From DATFKA01 sp042095835 (GTDB lineage Bacteria > Bacteroidota > Bacteroidia > Chitinophagales > Saprospiraceae), in contig JBELML010000031.1 in NCBI GenBank assembly GCA_042095835.1, forward strand, positions 1 through 48,012: a stretch of DNA of 48,012 nt, written 5' to 3'. The notes under the pieces were generated by a model, which searched no databases, was not told the DNA's origin, and worked only from the letters and a program-made list of their open reading frames with translations. Positions 16,388 to 24,932 of this stretch are shown piece by piece. The translations under genes were made by a program, and so were the position numbers. Numbering within the stretch: the stretch's first letter is position 1; the number at the start of each line of letters is the position of its first letter.

Positions 16388-17692
16388 TTAAAAGACTACA
16401 TCCAATGCTTCCATAATGGCTCCGGCGGCTTCCTCTAAATCTTGCTCCGTATGAGCTGCCGATACGAAACCTACCTCATAGCCAGAAGGCCCGAGGTACA
16501 CGCCACGTTGCAATAACTCATGGTGCAAGATTTTGAATTTTTCCATACTTACTGGATCGATCTGGTCGGCAACTAGGATTCTTTTTCTATCGAAAGCAAT
16601 CCAGAAGATAGAACCAATTTGCTGGATATTGACTTCATAAGCTTTCTCATCGCAGAAGTGCTGAACCTGTTGGGTGAATTGTTGCGTTTTAGCTGCCATT
16701 GCATCGTAGAAACCGGGTTGTACTAGCTGCTCCAGGGCTGCGTATCCTGCTGCCATCGCTACAGGGTTGGCGCTGAGTGTACCTGCTTGGTAGACGGGAC
16801 CATCCGGAGCAATATGTCCCATGATCTCTGTATTCGCCCCGTAGGCACCTACGGGCATACCTCCACCAATAATTTTGCCGTAGGTGATAATATCTGGCTG
16901 TATATCGTAATAGCCTGCTGCACCTTCAAAGCCTACTCTAAATCCAGAGATCACTTCATCAAAAATTAAGAGTACGCCGTACTTATAGGCCTTTATGCGC
17001 AAGCACTCTAAAAAAGAGCGATCTTGTAGCAATAGGCCATTATTGGCAGGGACGGGTTCGACAATAATACAGGCGATATCATCTTGGTGTTTTTGTAGCG
17101 TCTCGTCTAGTAGCTTTCGGTCGTTGAGTGGTAGTACGATGGTCTCCTTGGCAAAAGATTCGGGGATACCCGCTGAGGTGCTTACGCCAAAAGTAGCGAG
17201 GCCAGAACCTGCTTTTACCAACAAAGAATCTACGTGTCCGTGATAGCAACCGTCAAATTTGATCACTTTACTCTTGCCAGTGACCCCTCTTGCCAGGCGA
17301 ATAGCCGACATCACTGCCTCGGTTCCTGAGCTGACAAAGCGAATCTTGTCAATATACCTGTTGTTGTCTAAAATTAATTTTCCTAACTCATTTCCCAATC
17401 TATTAGGTGTGCCAAAAGAGGTGCCCTTTGCTACCGTGGCCAGGACCTTCTCCCGTATTGCTGGATTATTGTGGCCCAAGATCAGTGGCCCCCAGGAGCA
17501 ACAGAAGTCAATATAGCTGTTGTCATCCTCATCTATAATCCTTGCTCCATTCCCTTCTTTAATAAAAAGTGGAGGCCCCGATACAGACTTGAATGCTCGC
17601 ACTGGAGAGTTGACACCTCCAGGAAAATATTGCTTGGCTTCGTCAAAGAGTTGCTGTGATTTTACGCGACTTATCGTATTGGTCAGGTCCAT
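16388..17692 (-). CDS. hemL: Glutamate-1-semialdehyde 2,1-aminomutase
   Basis: This PLP enzyme converts glutamate-1-semialdehyde into 5-aminolevulinate in the C5 tetrapyrrole (heme) pathway. Seen: FPGGVNSPVRAF (23-34), SSGTEAVMSAIRLAR (121-135), HGHVDSLLVKAGSG (151-164), D245 in IFDEVISGFR and the PLP lysine K273 in TYGKIIGGGMPVGA. Length of 434 residues is standard. It is the first gene of an operon with a two-component system, and its upstream region of 325 bp holds a hairpin element (17773-17945). Assignment is firm. Confidence 0.96.
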   Translation of the reverse strand: MDLTNTISRVKSQQLFDEAKQYFPGGVNSPVRAFKSVSGPPLFIKEGNGARIIDEDDNSYIDFCCSWGPLILGHNNPAIREKVLATVAKGTSFGTPNRLGNELGKLILDNNRYIDKIRFVSSGTEAVMSAIRLARGVTGKSKVIKFDGCYHGHVDSLLVKAGSGLATFGVSTSAGIPESFAKETIVLPLNDRKLLDETLQKHQDDIACIIVEPVPANNGLLLQDRSFLECLRIKAYKYGVLLIFDEVISGFRVGFEGAAGYYDIQPDIITYGKIIGGGMPVGAYGANTEIMGHIAPDGPVYQAGTLSANPVAMAAGYAALEQLVQPGFYDAMAAKTQQFTQQVQHFCDEKAYEVNIQQIGSIFWIAFDRKRILVADQIDPVSMEKFKILHHELLQRGVYLGPSGYEVGFVSAAHTEQDLEEAAGAIMEALDVVF

Positions 17693-17772
17693 TTCTGCTT
17701 TTTTTACTAAATTGACTCGTAGAAGCTATTCAAATTTGATAATTGGTGTTTCAAAAGTCAAATTTAAATGCT

Positions 17773-17945
17773 GAAGTTGTCTAAGGTTTTCTGTTGCAGG
17801 CGAGAAAACAGTATTTTGAGGCTAATCGAGGCAAAAAACGCAAGCTATGCATCGCATAGCTGTCCCGGATTCACTCCGGGATTAACGAAGAGTAGCCTTA
17901 AAAGATGTTTTTGATAGCCCAACAAGGAAATTTTAAACAGCTTCA
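17773..17945. repeat. Hairpin element of the CAAGGCA family (between divergent genes)
   Basis: This fills most of the 325-bp gap between hemL and the HU/SPOR gene. Left arm TGAAGTTGTCTAAGGTTTTC (17773-17792) and the reverse complement of the right arm (17926-17945), TGAAGCTGTTTAAAATTTCC, differ at five of 20 positions, all transitions that keep G-U pairing. The core holds CGAGGCAAAAAACGCA, an apical AGCTATGC-ATC-GCATAGCT hairpin, a second hairpin CCCGG..CCGGG, and TTAACGAAGAGTAGCC. Nothing else is seen in the gap; promoters for both genes must lie in or beside it. Confidence 0.75.
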
Positions 17946-18017
17946 ATAGCTCAAAAGTAGGTAAAACAATAATAAAGGGTAGATTTTACTAGTAAATAAA
18001 ACGTAAAAGAAAGGGGC

Positions 18018-19040
18018 ATGCAAATTGATGTAGGCGAATTAGTTAACAACTTGCTTTACGAACACGATACCGTTAGTATCCCAGGCTTAGGTGCGATCAT
18101 CAAGTCGAATAAGGCTATTGAAATTGACCATATTCAAGGAAAAATCAATCCAGAAAGTACGGGGTTGGAGTTTAACCCCAATCTAGCCATCGATGATGGC
18201 CTTTTAGTGGCTTATATTCGGGATAAATTCCATATTAGCTATCAAGAAGCTAAATCTACCATCGCGGAATATGTCCAACAGGTAAAAGAGGCCCTAGCAC
18301 GCAAAGAAATCATTGTCTTTCCAGGTGTAGGCAGATTGTATCACAATTTTGAGGGGCAACTCCAATTTATACCCGATGGTACCAATTTCGATTTGTCGAA
18401 CTTTGGGCTTCCTACGGTTCATTTAGAGCCTCTTCCTCAGAAAACACCCATTACTGCTGCTACGGCAAGTCAATCGGCTGCGGCCACTGTTCCGATTATC
18501 GAGGAAGAAGATAATGCTTTGATATGGCTCAAAAAGAACTGGCCACTCCTTTTAGGGCTTTTGGCCTTATTAGCTATTCTTTTGGCCTTTTGGTTTTTAT
18601 ACCCAAAGTATTTTCGCGCACAAGAACCAGATCCTACAGCCGAACTACCAAGTGAAAGACTCAATGTCAAACCTCCTGTAGTAGATGATGCGACTGCAGA
18701 TACAAATCTACAAGACACTCCTAATACCCCAACAGATTTGACAGCGGCAAACGAAGAGCCTAGCATCGATGAGGAAGTAAATTCCCAAACCGATGCTAGT
18801 ACGGTAGCCCCAGCCAATCAATCTTGTGTGATCGCCATCGGTATCTTTCGCGAAAAAGTCAACGTCGACCGGCTGGCAAAACGCATCATAGAAGCGGGCT
18901 TCGAGCCCTATCTGGAGCAACTCAAAACCACCACTCGAGTTGGCGTACAATTCAGTTACAGTAATGATGATGAAATCAATCGCAACTTGGAGCGTGTCAA
19001 GAACCTATTTGCACCAGATGCGTTTGTTTTGAAAAAGTAA
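18018..19040 (+). CDS. HU-CCDC81-like and SPOR-domain membrane protein
   Basis: A 340-residue protein of Bacteroidetes type. The N-terminal 130 residues resemble two HU-like (CCDC81-type) domains (DVGELVNNLLYEHDTVSIPG, then LLVAYIRDKF and VFPGVGRLY). One membrane segment follows at about 174-197 (PLLLGLLALLAILLAFWFLYP), then a Pro/Asp/Thr-rich linker and a C-terminal SPOR domain (about 273-340, CVIAIGIFREKVNVDRLAKR). The topology would put the HU-like part in the cytoplasm and SPOR on peptidoglycan, suggesting a division-site or nucleoid-envelope link. Whether the HU-like part binds DNA is unknown. First gene of a three-gene operon, 18 nt before the hydrolase. Confidence 0.83.
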   Translation: MQIDVGELVNNLLYEHDTVSIPGLGAIIKSNKAIEIDHIQGKINPESTGLEFNPNLAIDDGLLVAYIRDKFHISYQEAKSTIAEYVQQVKEALARKEIIVFPGVGRLYHNFEGQLQFIPDGTNFDLSNFGLPTVHLEPLPQKTPITAATASQSAAATVPIIEEEDNALIWLKKNWPLLLGLLALLAILLAFWFLYPKYFRAQEPDPTAELPSERLNVKPPVVDDATADTNLQDTPNTPTDLTAANEEPSIDEEVNSQTDASTVAPANQSCVIAIGIFREKVNVDRLAKRIIEAGFEPYLEQLKTTTRVGVQFSYSNDDEINRNLERVKNLFAPDAFVLKK

Positions 19041-19058
19041 TCAACATAAAAGGCCAAT

Positions 19059-19868
19059 ATGTCTGAATCAAGAGACTTATTACACTATAAAATTTATGAA
19101 GAAAGACCAGATGCCGATTGGTTGGTCTTTATACATGGAGCAGGAGGAAGCATCGTCACCTGGAAATACCAAGTGGAAGCTTTCAGACCCTACTTTAAAT
19201 TGTTGCTGGTAGATTTGCGCGACCACGGAAAGTCGAAAAACATGGCGCCTGCCTATGAAAACTATGATTTTGACATTGTTGCTGATGATATTCTCAAAGT
19301 CATTGACCATCTTGGTATTAAGAAAGCCAACTTTATGTCTTTGTCCTTAGGCAGTGTCATCTTGCAAAAGCTAGAAGACAAGCGCCCTGAAATGATTGAG
19401 AAGATGATCATGGCGGGAGGTGTTTTTCGCGCCAACATAAAGATTAAAATGTTTGTGCATTCGGCGAAGTTTCTCAATTATTTTCTGCCTTACCGTGTAA
19501 TGTATAATCTCTTTTCGTGGATAGTACTACCAAGAAAAAACCATGAGGATTCTCGTCGGATGTTTCGTCTTCAGTCCCAAAAGCTCAATCAAAAGGAATA
19601 CCTGAAATGGGTAGGCTTGTATAAAGACTTTTTTAAGCTACTCAGAAACTTCTTCAAGGGAGAAATTCAGTCCATTAGCTTAGTTGTAATGGGTGATCAA
19701 GATCATGTTTTTTTTGAAGCAGCCAAGAAATTTGTGGCACATCATAAAAATAAAGCACAGCTCGTCATTTTTGAAAAGTGCGGTCACATTTGTAACATCG
19801 AGCAGTATGAGAAATTTAATCAGACTGCGCTGTCTTTTCTTTTAGGGAATCCTAATCCTGCTATTTAA
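19059..19868 (+). CDS. Alpha/beta-fold hydrolase
   Basis: A 269-residue hydrolase of the abhydrolase_1 type. Seen: oxyanion segment FIHGAGGSIVTW (24-35), the conserved DLRDHGKS (52-59), nucleophile S96 in an atypical SLSLG elbow instead of GxSxG, Asp in GDQDHVFF (about 212) and His in CGHICNIEQ (about 241). There is no signal peptide, so it acts in the cytoplasm. Substrate not recognisable. It lies between the HU/SPOR gene and the GDYXXLXY gene in a tight operon (18 and 9 nt gaps). Confidence 0.87.
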   Translation: MSESRDLLHYKIYEERPDADWLVFIHGAGGSIVTWKYQVEAFRPYFKLLLVDLRDHGKSKNMAPAYENYDFDIVADDILKVIDHLGIKKANFMSLSLGSVILQKLEDKRPEMIEKMIMAGGVFRANIKIKMFVHSAKFLNYFLPYRVMYNLFSWIVLPRKNHEDSRRMFRLQSQKLNQKEYLKWVGLYKDFFKLLRNFFKGEIQSISLVVMGDQDHVFFEAAKKFVAHHKNKAQLVIFEKCGHICNIEQYEKFNQTALSFLLGNPNPAI

Positions 19869-19877
19869 TCTTTAAAT

Positions 19878-20450
19878 ATGAAGCGCCAACAAATCTACTT
19901 GCTAGGGTTTATCCTGATGGTTTTGATCCAGTGGATATTCCCCTTGCGCACGATTTGGCAGAATAATAGCACGCTGCAAGACGGGCAAGTTTTTCGCTTT
20001 AGGACAGTGCCTATCGATCCGAATGACCCCTTTCGTGGAAAGTATATGACCTTGGGATATCGCGATGTAGAGTACAACTATAATGATGATTCTGGAGTAA
20101 ATTGGGTGAGCCGCCAAACAGCCTACGTAGTGCCTGTTGAAGATGAAGAAGGCTATGCAATGATTGACACCCTTTATGCACAAGCGCCTACTACTACGGA
20201 TACCTATTTTCAGGCCACTGTCAGGGATGTATATATCCGCGATACGACTATGATCGTAGACCTCTATTTTCCATTTGATCGCTTCTATATGGAAGAGGAG
20301 CGAGCCCCCCGCGCTGAGGATTTCTACCGCCAGGAGCTACAAAAACCAGCAACAGAGGCTTATGCAAAAGTCTCCATCAAGAAAGGTAGAGCAGTATTGC
20401 AAGATGTGGTCGTGAATGGAGTGTTATTAAATAATATAGCAAAGCAATAG
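19878..20450 (+). CDS. GDYXXLXY-family membrane-anchored protein
   Basis: A 190-residue protein with one N-terminal membrane segment (about 5-25) and the family signature near residues 48-60, here RGKYMTLGYRDVEYN, where Lys replaces the Asp of GDYxxLxY. The remainder is a predicted extracytoplasmic beta-rich domain ending in VVVNGVLL. Family members often sit beside a DUF2157 membrane protein; no such gene is nearby. Function unknown. It ends the HU/SPOR-hydrolase operon and converges on the LytTR regulator. Confidence 0.8.
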   Translation: MKRQQIYLLGFILMVLIQWIFPLRTIWQNNSTLQDGQVFRFRTVPIDPNDPFRGKYMTLGYRDVEYNYNDDSGVNWVSRQTAYVVPVEDEEGYAMIDTLYAQAPTTTDTYFQATVRDVYIRDTTMIVDLYFPFDRFYMEEERAPRAEDFYRQELQKPATEAYAKVSIKKGRAVLQDVVVNGVLLNNIAKQ

Positions 20451-20580
20451 GGAGCCATTAAGTTGATCAATTTCTCTGGAATTTTTTAAGGAATACGCAT
20501 TTTTTAAGACCCGGTCCTGGTGATCAAACCTTTGGTAGTAGAGGGGCAATTTTTGGTAAATCATCATCCAATAGGCCAAT

Positions 20581-21276
20581 CTAAGTCAAAAAGCGCTGCA
20601 TAAAGGCTTCTTTATAAACTCGCCCGATGGGTAAACTACGCTCGTCCTCTAAAAAGACTTTGCCATAGGCTACTTTTACAATCCTCTTGGTATTCACGAT
20701 GTAGGATTTGTGGATGCGGACGAATTGGGGCGCAGGTAGTTTATCCAACCAATGCTTTAGAGATTCACTACTCAGGTGTTTTTTATGAGAAAGATGTAGT
20801 TCGGTATAATCTGTATCGGACTGGATGAAGAAAATTTCATTCGGATCGATTCGGACAAGCTCGTGCCCCGTTTTGATAAAAAAGGAATGATCTTCTTGAA
20901 CCGACTCTACTGGCTTGATGACCTTCGCTTGACCAGATTTTAGCTTGGATATCGCCTTTACAAATCGCTGGAAGGAAAAGGGCTTAAGTAGATAGTCGAC
21001 TACATCAAATTCGTAACTTTCTAAGGCATAATCCTGGAAAGCTGTAGTCAGGATAATTTTTGGAGAGTTAGTTAAGGACTTGAGAAATTCTATTCCTGAT
21101 AGTTTAGGCAAATGAATGTCTAAAAAAATGAGATCTACCTCGTTTTGGTTCAACCAATCCATGGCATAAATGGCATTGGAAAAAGTACCTTTTAGTGTTA
21201 AATTTCCAATATCTGTAATATACTTTTTGAGAATCCGCTGAGCGGGAGCCTGATCTTCGATGATAATACAAGTCAT
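20581..21276 (-). CDS. LytTR-family response regulator
   Basis: A 231-residue regulator with a receiver (E7/D8, phosphoacceptor D53 in FLDIHLPK, and conserved LLKPF near residue 97) and a C-terminal LytTR DNA-binding domain (about 128-230, HSFFIKTGHELVRIDPNEIFFI, with FVRIHKSYIVN and IGRVYKEAF). LytTR proteins bind short direct repeats in promoters. It overlaps its kinase gene by one base (TAATG), so the two are translationally coupled. The OMP receptor gene starts 203 nt beyond the kinase and is divergent, making it a possible target. Confidence 0.93.
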   Translation of the reverse strand: MTCIIIEDQAPAQRILKKYITDIGNLTLKGTFSNAIYAMDWLNQNEVDLIFLDIHLPKLSGIEFLKSLTNSPKIILTTAFQDYALESYEFDVVDYLLKPFSFQRFVKAISKLKSGQAKVIKPVESVQEDHSFFIKTGHELVRIDPNEIFFIQSDTDYTELHLSHKKHLSSESLKHWLDKLPAPQFVRIHKSYIVNTKRIVKVAYGKVFLEDERSLPIGRVYKEAFMQRFLT

Positions 21277-22292
21277 TATGCATTCCCTTTTAAGAGGTCC
21301 AAGCGCAATTCTACGCTATAAATGTCTGCTTCATCCTTGACATGGAGTTGGTGCGCAGCTGGATACATCAATTCCAAGCGTTTTTTTACATTTTCTAATC
21401 CAATCCCATTATCCAAATCTTCGGTGTTACTATTAGCCTGATAGTTATTGATGCATTGAAAGTGAAGGTATCGATCCTTTTCTAAATTCACCATGATATT
21501 GATTTGTATATCTTCTAACTGACTAGAATGGCTATGCTTGAAGGCATTTTCTACAAAAACGACCAGAATTAATGGCGCAATTTGTAGCCCATCAGCAGGG
21601 ATGATCGATTGGAATCGAACTTTGCCTCTTCCTTCGATCTGTAATCGCCCCAACTCGATAAAACTACCCAATTGTTGGAGTTCCTTTTCTAAAGGAACCA
21701 GGGCCGACTTGCAATCGTAAAGCATATACCGCAAAACACTACTCAATTTGATGATAAACTCAGGCGTTTTGGGCGAGGCTTCCAGGGCGTAGGCATAAAG
21801 ATTGTTGAGGTTGTTAAATAAAAAATGAGGATTGATTTGGGTCTTCAGAAACTGTAATTCGCTTTCTCTCAACGAGCTGCGGAGCAAGGCTAGTTCCTTT
21901 CTTTGCCAAGTGGAGTCCCAGGCAAATTTAAAGCCCGTCAAGATAATAATGACTGGCAGGATTTGTAATAAGGAAAAAACAACACCAGGGAAGCGCTGAC
22001 CTCTAGTATCTGGATAGAATATCTGCTCCAAGACCAACTCCTCCATCAGGATAATACCCGTGATCAGCAGCGCAAAACTCAAGGCGAAAAGCAGGTATTT
22101 CTTTTTATAAAATAGCTGAGGCAAGAGTAGATAACTGATAAGAAAATAAGCGATTACATAAGTGGAGAAAAACACCACCCGCTCCAATTTGATATCAGGT
22201 TGATTTCTATCTACAGTGAAAAAGATAAAAACTACCAATAGCAAGATGATTTGGAAGAGGAGTTCCTGGATAAAAGTCGGATAGCGTTTCAT
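21276..22292 (-). CDS. LytS/YehU-type sensor histidine kinase
   Basis: A 338-residue kinase with about four membrane segments in the first 125 residues (for example LLFQIILLLVVFIFF and YVIAYFLISYLLL), then the His_kinase domain with H156 in LKTQINPHFLFNNLNNLYAY and an HATPase region with N-box LVVFVENAFKHS and NGIGLENVKKRL. It has no extracytoplasmic sensor domain, so it should sense within the membrane. It is the first gene of the pair. Confidence 0.92.
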   Translation of the reverse strand: MKRYPTFIQELLFQIILLLVVFIFFTVDRNQPDIKLERVVFFSTYVIAYFLISYLLLPQLFYKKKYLLFALSFALLITGIILMEELVLEQIFYPDTRGQRFPGVVFSLLQILPVIIILTGFKFAWDSTWQRKELALLRSSLRESELQFLKTQINPHFLFNNLNNLYAYALEASPKTPEFIIKLSSVLRYMLYDCKSALVPLEKELQQLGSFIELGRLQIEGRGKVRFQSIIPADGLQIAPLILVVFVENAFKHSHSSQLEDIQINIMVNLEKDRYLHFQCINNYQANSNTEDLDNGIGLENVKKRLELMYPAAHQLHVKDEADIYSVELRLDLLKGNA

Positions 22293-22494
22293 ACGCCAAA
22301 TTTATTAGATTTTCCGGAAGCCTTATGTATAAAGCAGCAAACGACCATATTCTTACGCTAAATAGCTCAATTTGCCCAATATGCTTACAAAAGGCAGTTG
22401 ACCGGAAGACCTTGGTCGTTAAAGGAAATGATTTTCATCTTAAACTATACGCCTGTTTCTTTGTCTCCAATTCGTAATAAGAATCAAGCAGACT

Positions 22495-24867
22495 ATGAAA
22501 CGGATCCATTTATTTATGCTTTGCGTACTCATGAGCCTAGGCACCTTGCAGGCCCAAAATGAGCAATATGTTATCCAAGGGAAAGTGGTAGAAGAGGCTA
22601 GTCAACAAGCTGTCGAATTCGCTACGGTCGTACTGATGGACAAAAATAACGACCAAATGCTGACCGGCACAACCACCGACCTCGATGGTAATTTTAAATT
22701 TGAAACTACTTCGCTCAATGCCTATATCGAAATTAGTTTTTTGGGCTTTGTATCAAAAAGGATAGAGGATTTTACAGCCAATGGCTTGCTCATTGATTTA
22801 GGCAAGATCTCCCTAAGTCAAAACTCCCAAACGCTGGAGGAGGTGGTCGTGCGTGCCGAGAAATCTTCTACAGAATTTAAATTAGACAAACGTGTTTTTA
22901 ATGTAGGCAAAGACCTCAGCAGCACTGGTGCGAGTGCTTTGGAAGTTTTGAATAATGTACCTTCCGTAAATGTAAATATCGAGGGGCAAATCAGCTTGCG
23001 TGGGAGCTCTGGTGTACAAATACTTATCAATGGCAAACCTTCTGTGCTGGCTAGTGAAGAAGGTAATGCGCTTGGTACGATCACTGCTGAAATGATTGAG
23101 CGTATCGAAGTTATCACCAATCCATCTGCCAAATACGATGCAGAAGGGACCTCTGGTATCATCAATATTGTCATTAAAAAGGAGGAACGAAAAGGACTGA
23201 ATGGGTCGGTGACGCTCAATACCGGAGCACCGCATAACCACAGTTTGGGGCTTAGCCTTAACCGCCGCACTGAAAAATTCAACCTGTTTAGTCAACTAGG
23301 AATTGGCTATCGCGAGCTGCCACAGGATAGTGAAAACATTAATACCAACCTGAATACCAATACTTCGATTCGCTCCTTTGGAGAGGAATTTCGTAATGAA
23401 ATGTTCTACAACTTTATTCTGGGATCAGACTATATGATCGATGACAATAATGTGATCACTTTGTCAGGAAATTTCTCCTACGAAATTGAGGACCAACCTT
23501 CCTTGACTAATTTCAGTTTTCAGGATGAAACGGGTGCTGTCGTTTCGGAGTGGTTCCGAGAAGAAACCACCGAAGCTACCAATCCTAAGTATCAGTTTGA
23601 GCTGCAATACAAGCGAGATTTTAAAGATGATGAAGATCACGATTTGATCTTCTCAGCCCTAGGCCGCTCCTTTTCCAAGGATCAATCTTCAGAGTTCTTG
23701 GATGTGACCACCTTTGGTTTAGATAATGATGCTACTCAGCAAACCGCTACCAATTTTAGTGAAGCGATCTATACCTTCAAATTGGATTATACCAAGCCTG
23801 TTACAGAGGAGGTGACCATTGAAACAGGTGCCCAATATGTCATCAACGATGTGAGTAATGCTTTTGAAGTCCGGAATTTTGTAGATGGTATTTGGGTAGA
23901 AAACCCTGATTTTACCAATATTTTTGACTATGATCAAAAGGTCTTTGGAGCTTATGTGACCGGAGCTTATGAAGGTAAACAATGGGGTATAAAAGCAGGT
24001 ATGCGGGTAGAACATACCGATCTAGAAACTTTACTCGTCACCACCGATCAAGGGAATAGCCAAAACTTTGCTAACCTTTTCCCCAGTTTTGCGACTTCTT
24101 ATAAGTTTACGGAGCGTTGGTCTATGCAGGGAGGTTATTCTAGAAGAATATTCAGACCTAGATTATGGGACTTAAATCCCTTTTTTAATATCCGGAACAA
24201 CTTTAATATCCGTACAGGAAATCCCGATTTACTTCCAGAGTTTACGGATTCTTATGAGTTGAATAGTATTTACATACTAGGGAAAGCGTCTCTGAACTTT
24301 GGTGTTTATTATCGCTATACTACGGAAGTGGTGGAGCGTATTTCCTTCTTTGAAGATAATGTGAATATCACCACACCACAGAACATCGGTACCAATCGTG
24401 CCACGGGTCTTGAATTCAATTTTAAATACACCCCCAACAAATGGCTAGGCATCAACGGTGATGTCAACTACAACTACTTCAACCGAGAAGGAGACTTTGA
24501 AGGAACGTCCTTTGATTTCACTGCTGATGTATGGTCTTCTAAATTGACCTCCAAATTTAAACTACCTGCAGGAATTGATTTTGAAATGACGGGCCAGTTT
24601 CAATCTAGAGAGCAAACGGTACAAGGTGTGGTTTCTGAAAATTTATTCCTGGACCTCGGCTTGCGCAAGAAAATCTTAAACGGTAAAGGTGTTTTGAATC
24701 TTAGTGTACGTGACCTATTTGCCTCTAGGATTAGGGAAAGCACCATCAATCAGCCAGATTTCTTCTTGTATAGCTTTGGTCAAAGAGGCCGTTTTGTTAC
24801 CCTTGGATTCAGTTATGGTTTTGGGAAAGGAGAAGCCATGGAATATTCTAGTGGGCGCAGGAGGTAA
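22495..24867 (+). CDS. Outer-membrane TonB-dependent receptor-like beta-barrel (OMP_b-brl_3 type)
   Basis: A 790-residue outer-membrane protein: signal peptide (1-20), carboxypeptidase-like regulatory domain (about 26-110, VIQGKVVEEASQQAVEFATV), TonB plug-like region (about 125-230, ALEVLNNVPSVNVN, SLRGSSGVQILINGKPSV, IERIEVITNPSAKYDAEGTS), then a long barrel of the OMP_b-brl_3 family ending GFSYGFGKGEAMEYSSGRRR. The IERIEVITNPSAKYDAEG block is typical of this group, which has no SusD partner. The C-terminal basic extension after the last strand is typical too. Ligand unknown. Ends at a strong terminator (24873-24908). Confidence 0.9.
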   Translation: MKRIHLFMLCVLMSLGTLQAQNEQYVIQGKVVEEASQQAVEFATVVLMDKNNDQMLTGTTTDLDGNFKFETTSLNAYIEISFLGFVSKRIEDFTANGLLIDLGKISLSQNSQTLEEVVVRAEKSSTEFKLDKRVFNVGKDLSSTGASALEVLNNVPSVNVNIEGQISLRGSSGVQILINGKPSVLASEEGNALGTITAEMIERIEVITNPSAKYDAEGTSGIINIVIKKEERKGLNGSVTLNTGAPHNHSLGLSLNRRTEKFNLFSQLGIGYRELPQDSENINTNLNTNTSIRSFGEEFRNEMFYNFILGSDYMIDDNNVITLSGNFSYEIEDQPSLTNFSFQDETGAVVSEWFREETTEATNPKYQFELQYKRDFKDDEDHDLIFSALGRSFSKDQSSEFLDVTTFGLDNDATQQTATNFSEAIYTFKLDYTKPVTEEVTIETGAQYVINDVSNAFEVRNFVDGIWVENPDFTNIFDYDQKVFGAYVTGAYEGKQWGIKAGMRVEHTDLETLLVTTDQGNSQNFANLFPSFATSYKFTERWSMQGGYSRRIFRPRLWDLNPFFNIRNNFNIRTGNPDLLPEFTDSYELNSIYILGKASLNFGVYYRYTTEVVERISFFEDNVNITTPQNIGTNRATGLEFNFKYTPNKWLGINGDVNYNYFNREGDFEGTSFDFTADVWSSKLTSKFKLPAGIDFEMTGQFQSREQTVQGVVSENLFLDLGLRKKILNGKGVLNLSVRDLFASRIRESTINQPDFFLYSFGQRGRFVTLGFSYGFGKGEAMEYSSGRRR

Positions 24868-24872
24868 AAGGT

Positions 24873-24908
24873 AGCCGTCACCGCTCGAATTTTCGAACGG
24901 TGACGGCT
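24873..24908. terminator. Bidirectional terminator between receptor and esterase
   Basis: AGCCGTCACCG (24873-24883) and CGGTGACGGCT (24898-24908) pair perfectly, with an inner TCGAA/TTCGA stem beyond one mismatch. It lies between converging genes, 6 nt after the receptor stop codon. Confidence 0.8.
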
Positions 24909-24932
24909 CTTAATCAGTTTTTAAACCTGCTC

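Noticed and set aside
20451..20580. Terminator or family element between the convergent GDYXXLXY and LytTR genes
   Set aside because: Only a short TTGATCA/TGATCAA pairing is visible, without a core or a T run; too weak to list.
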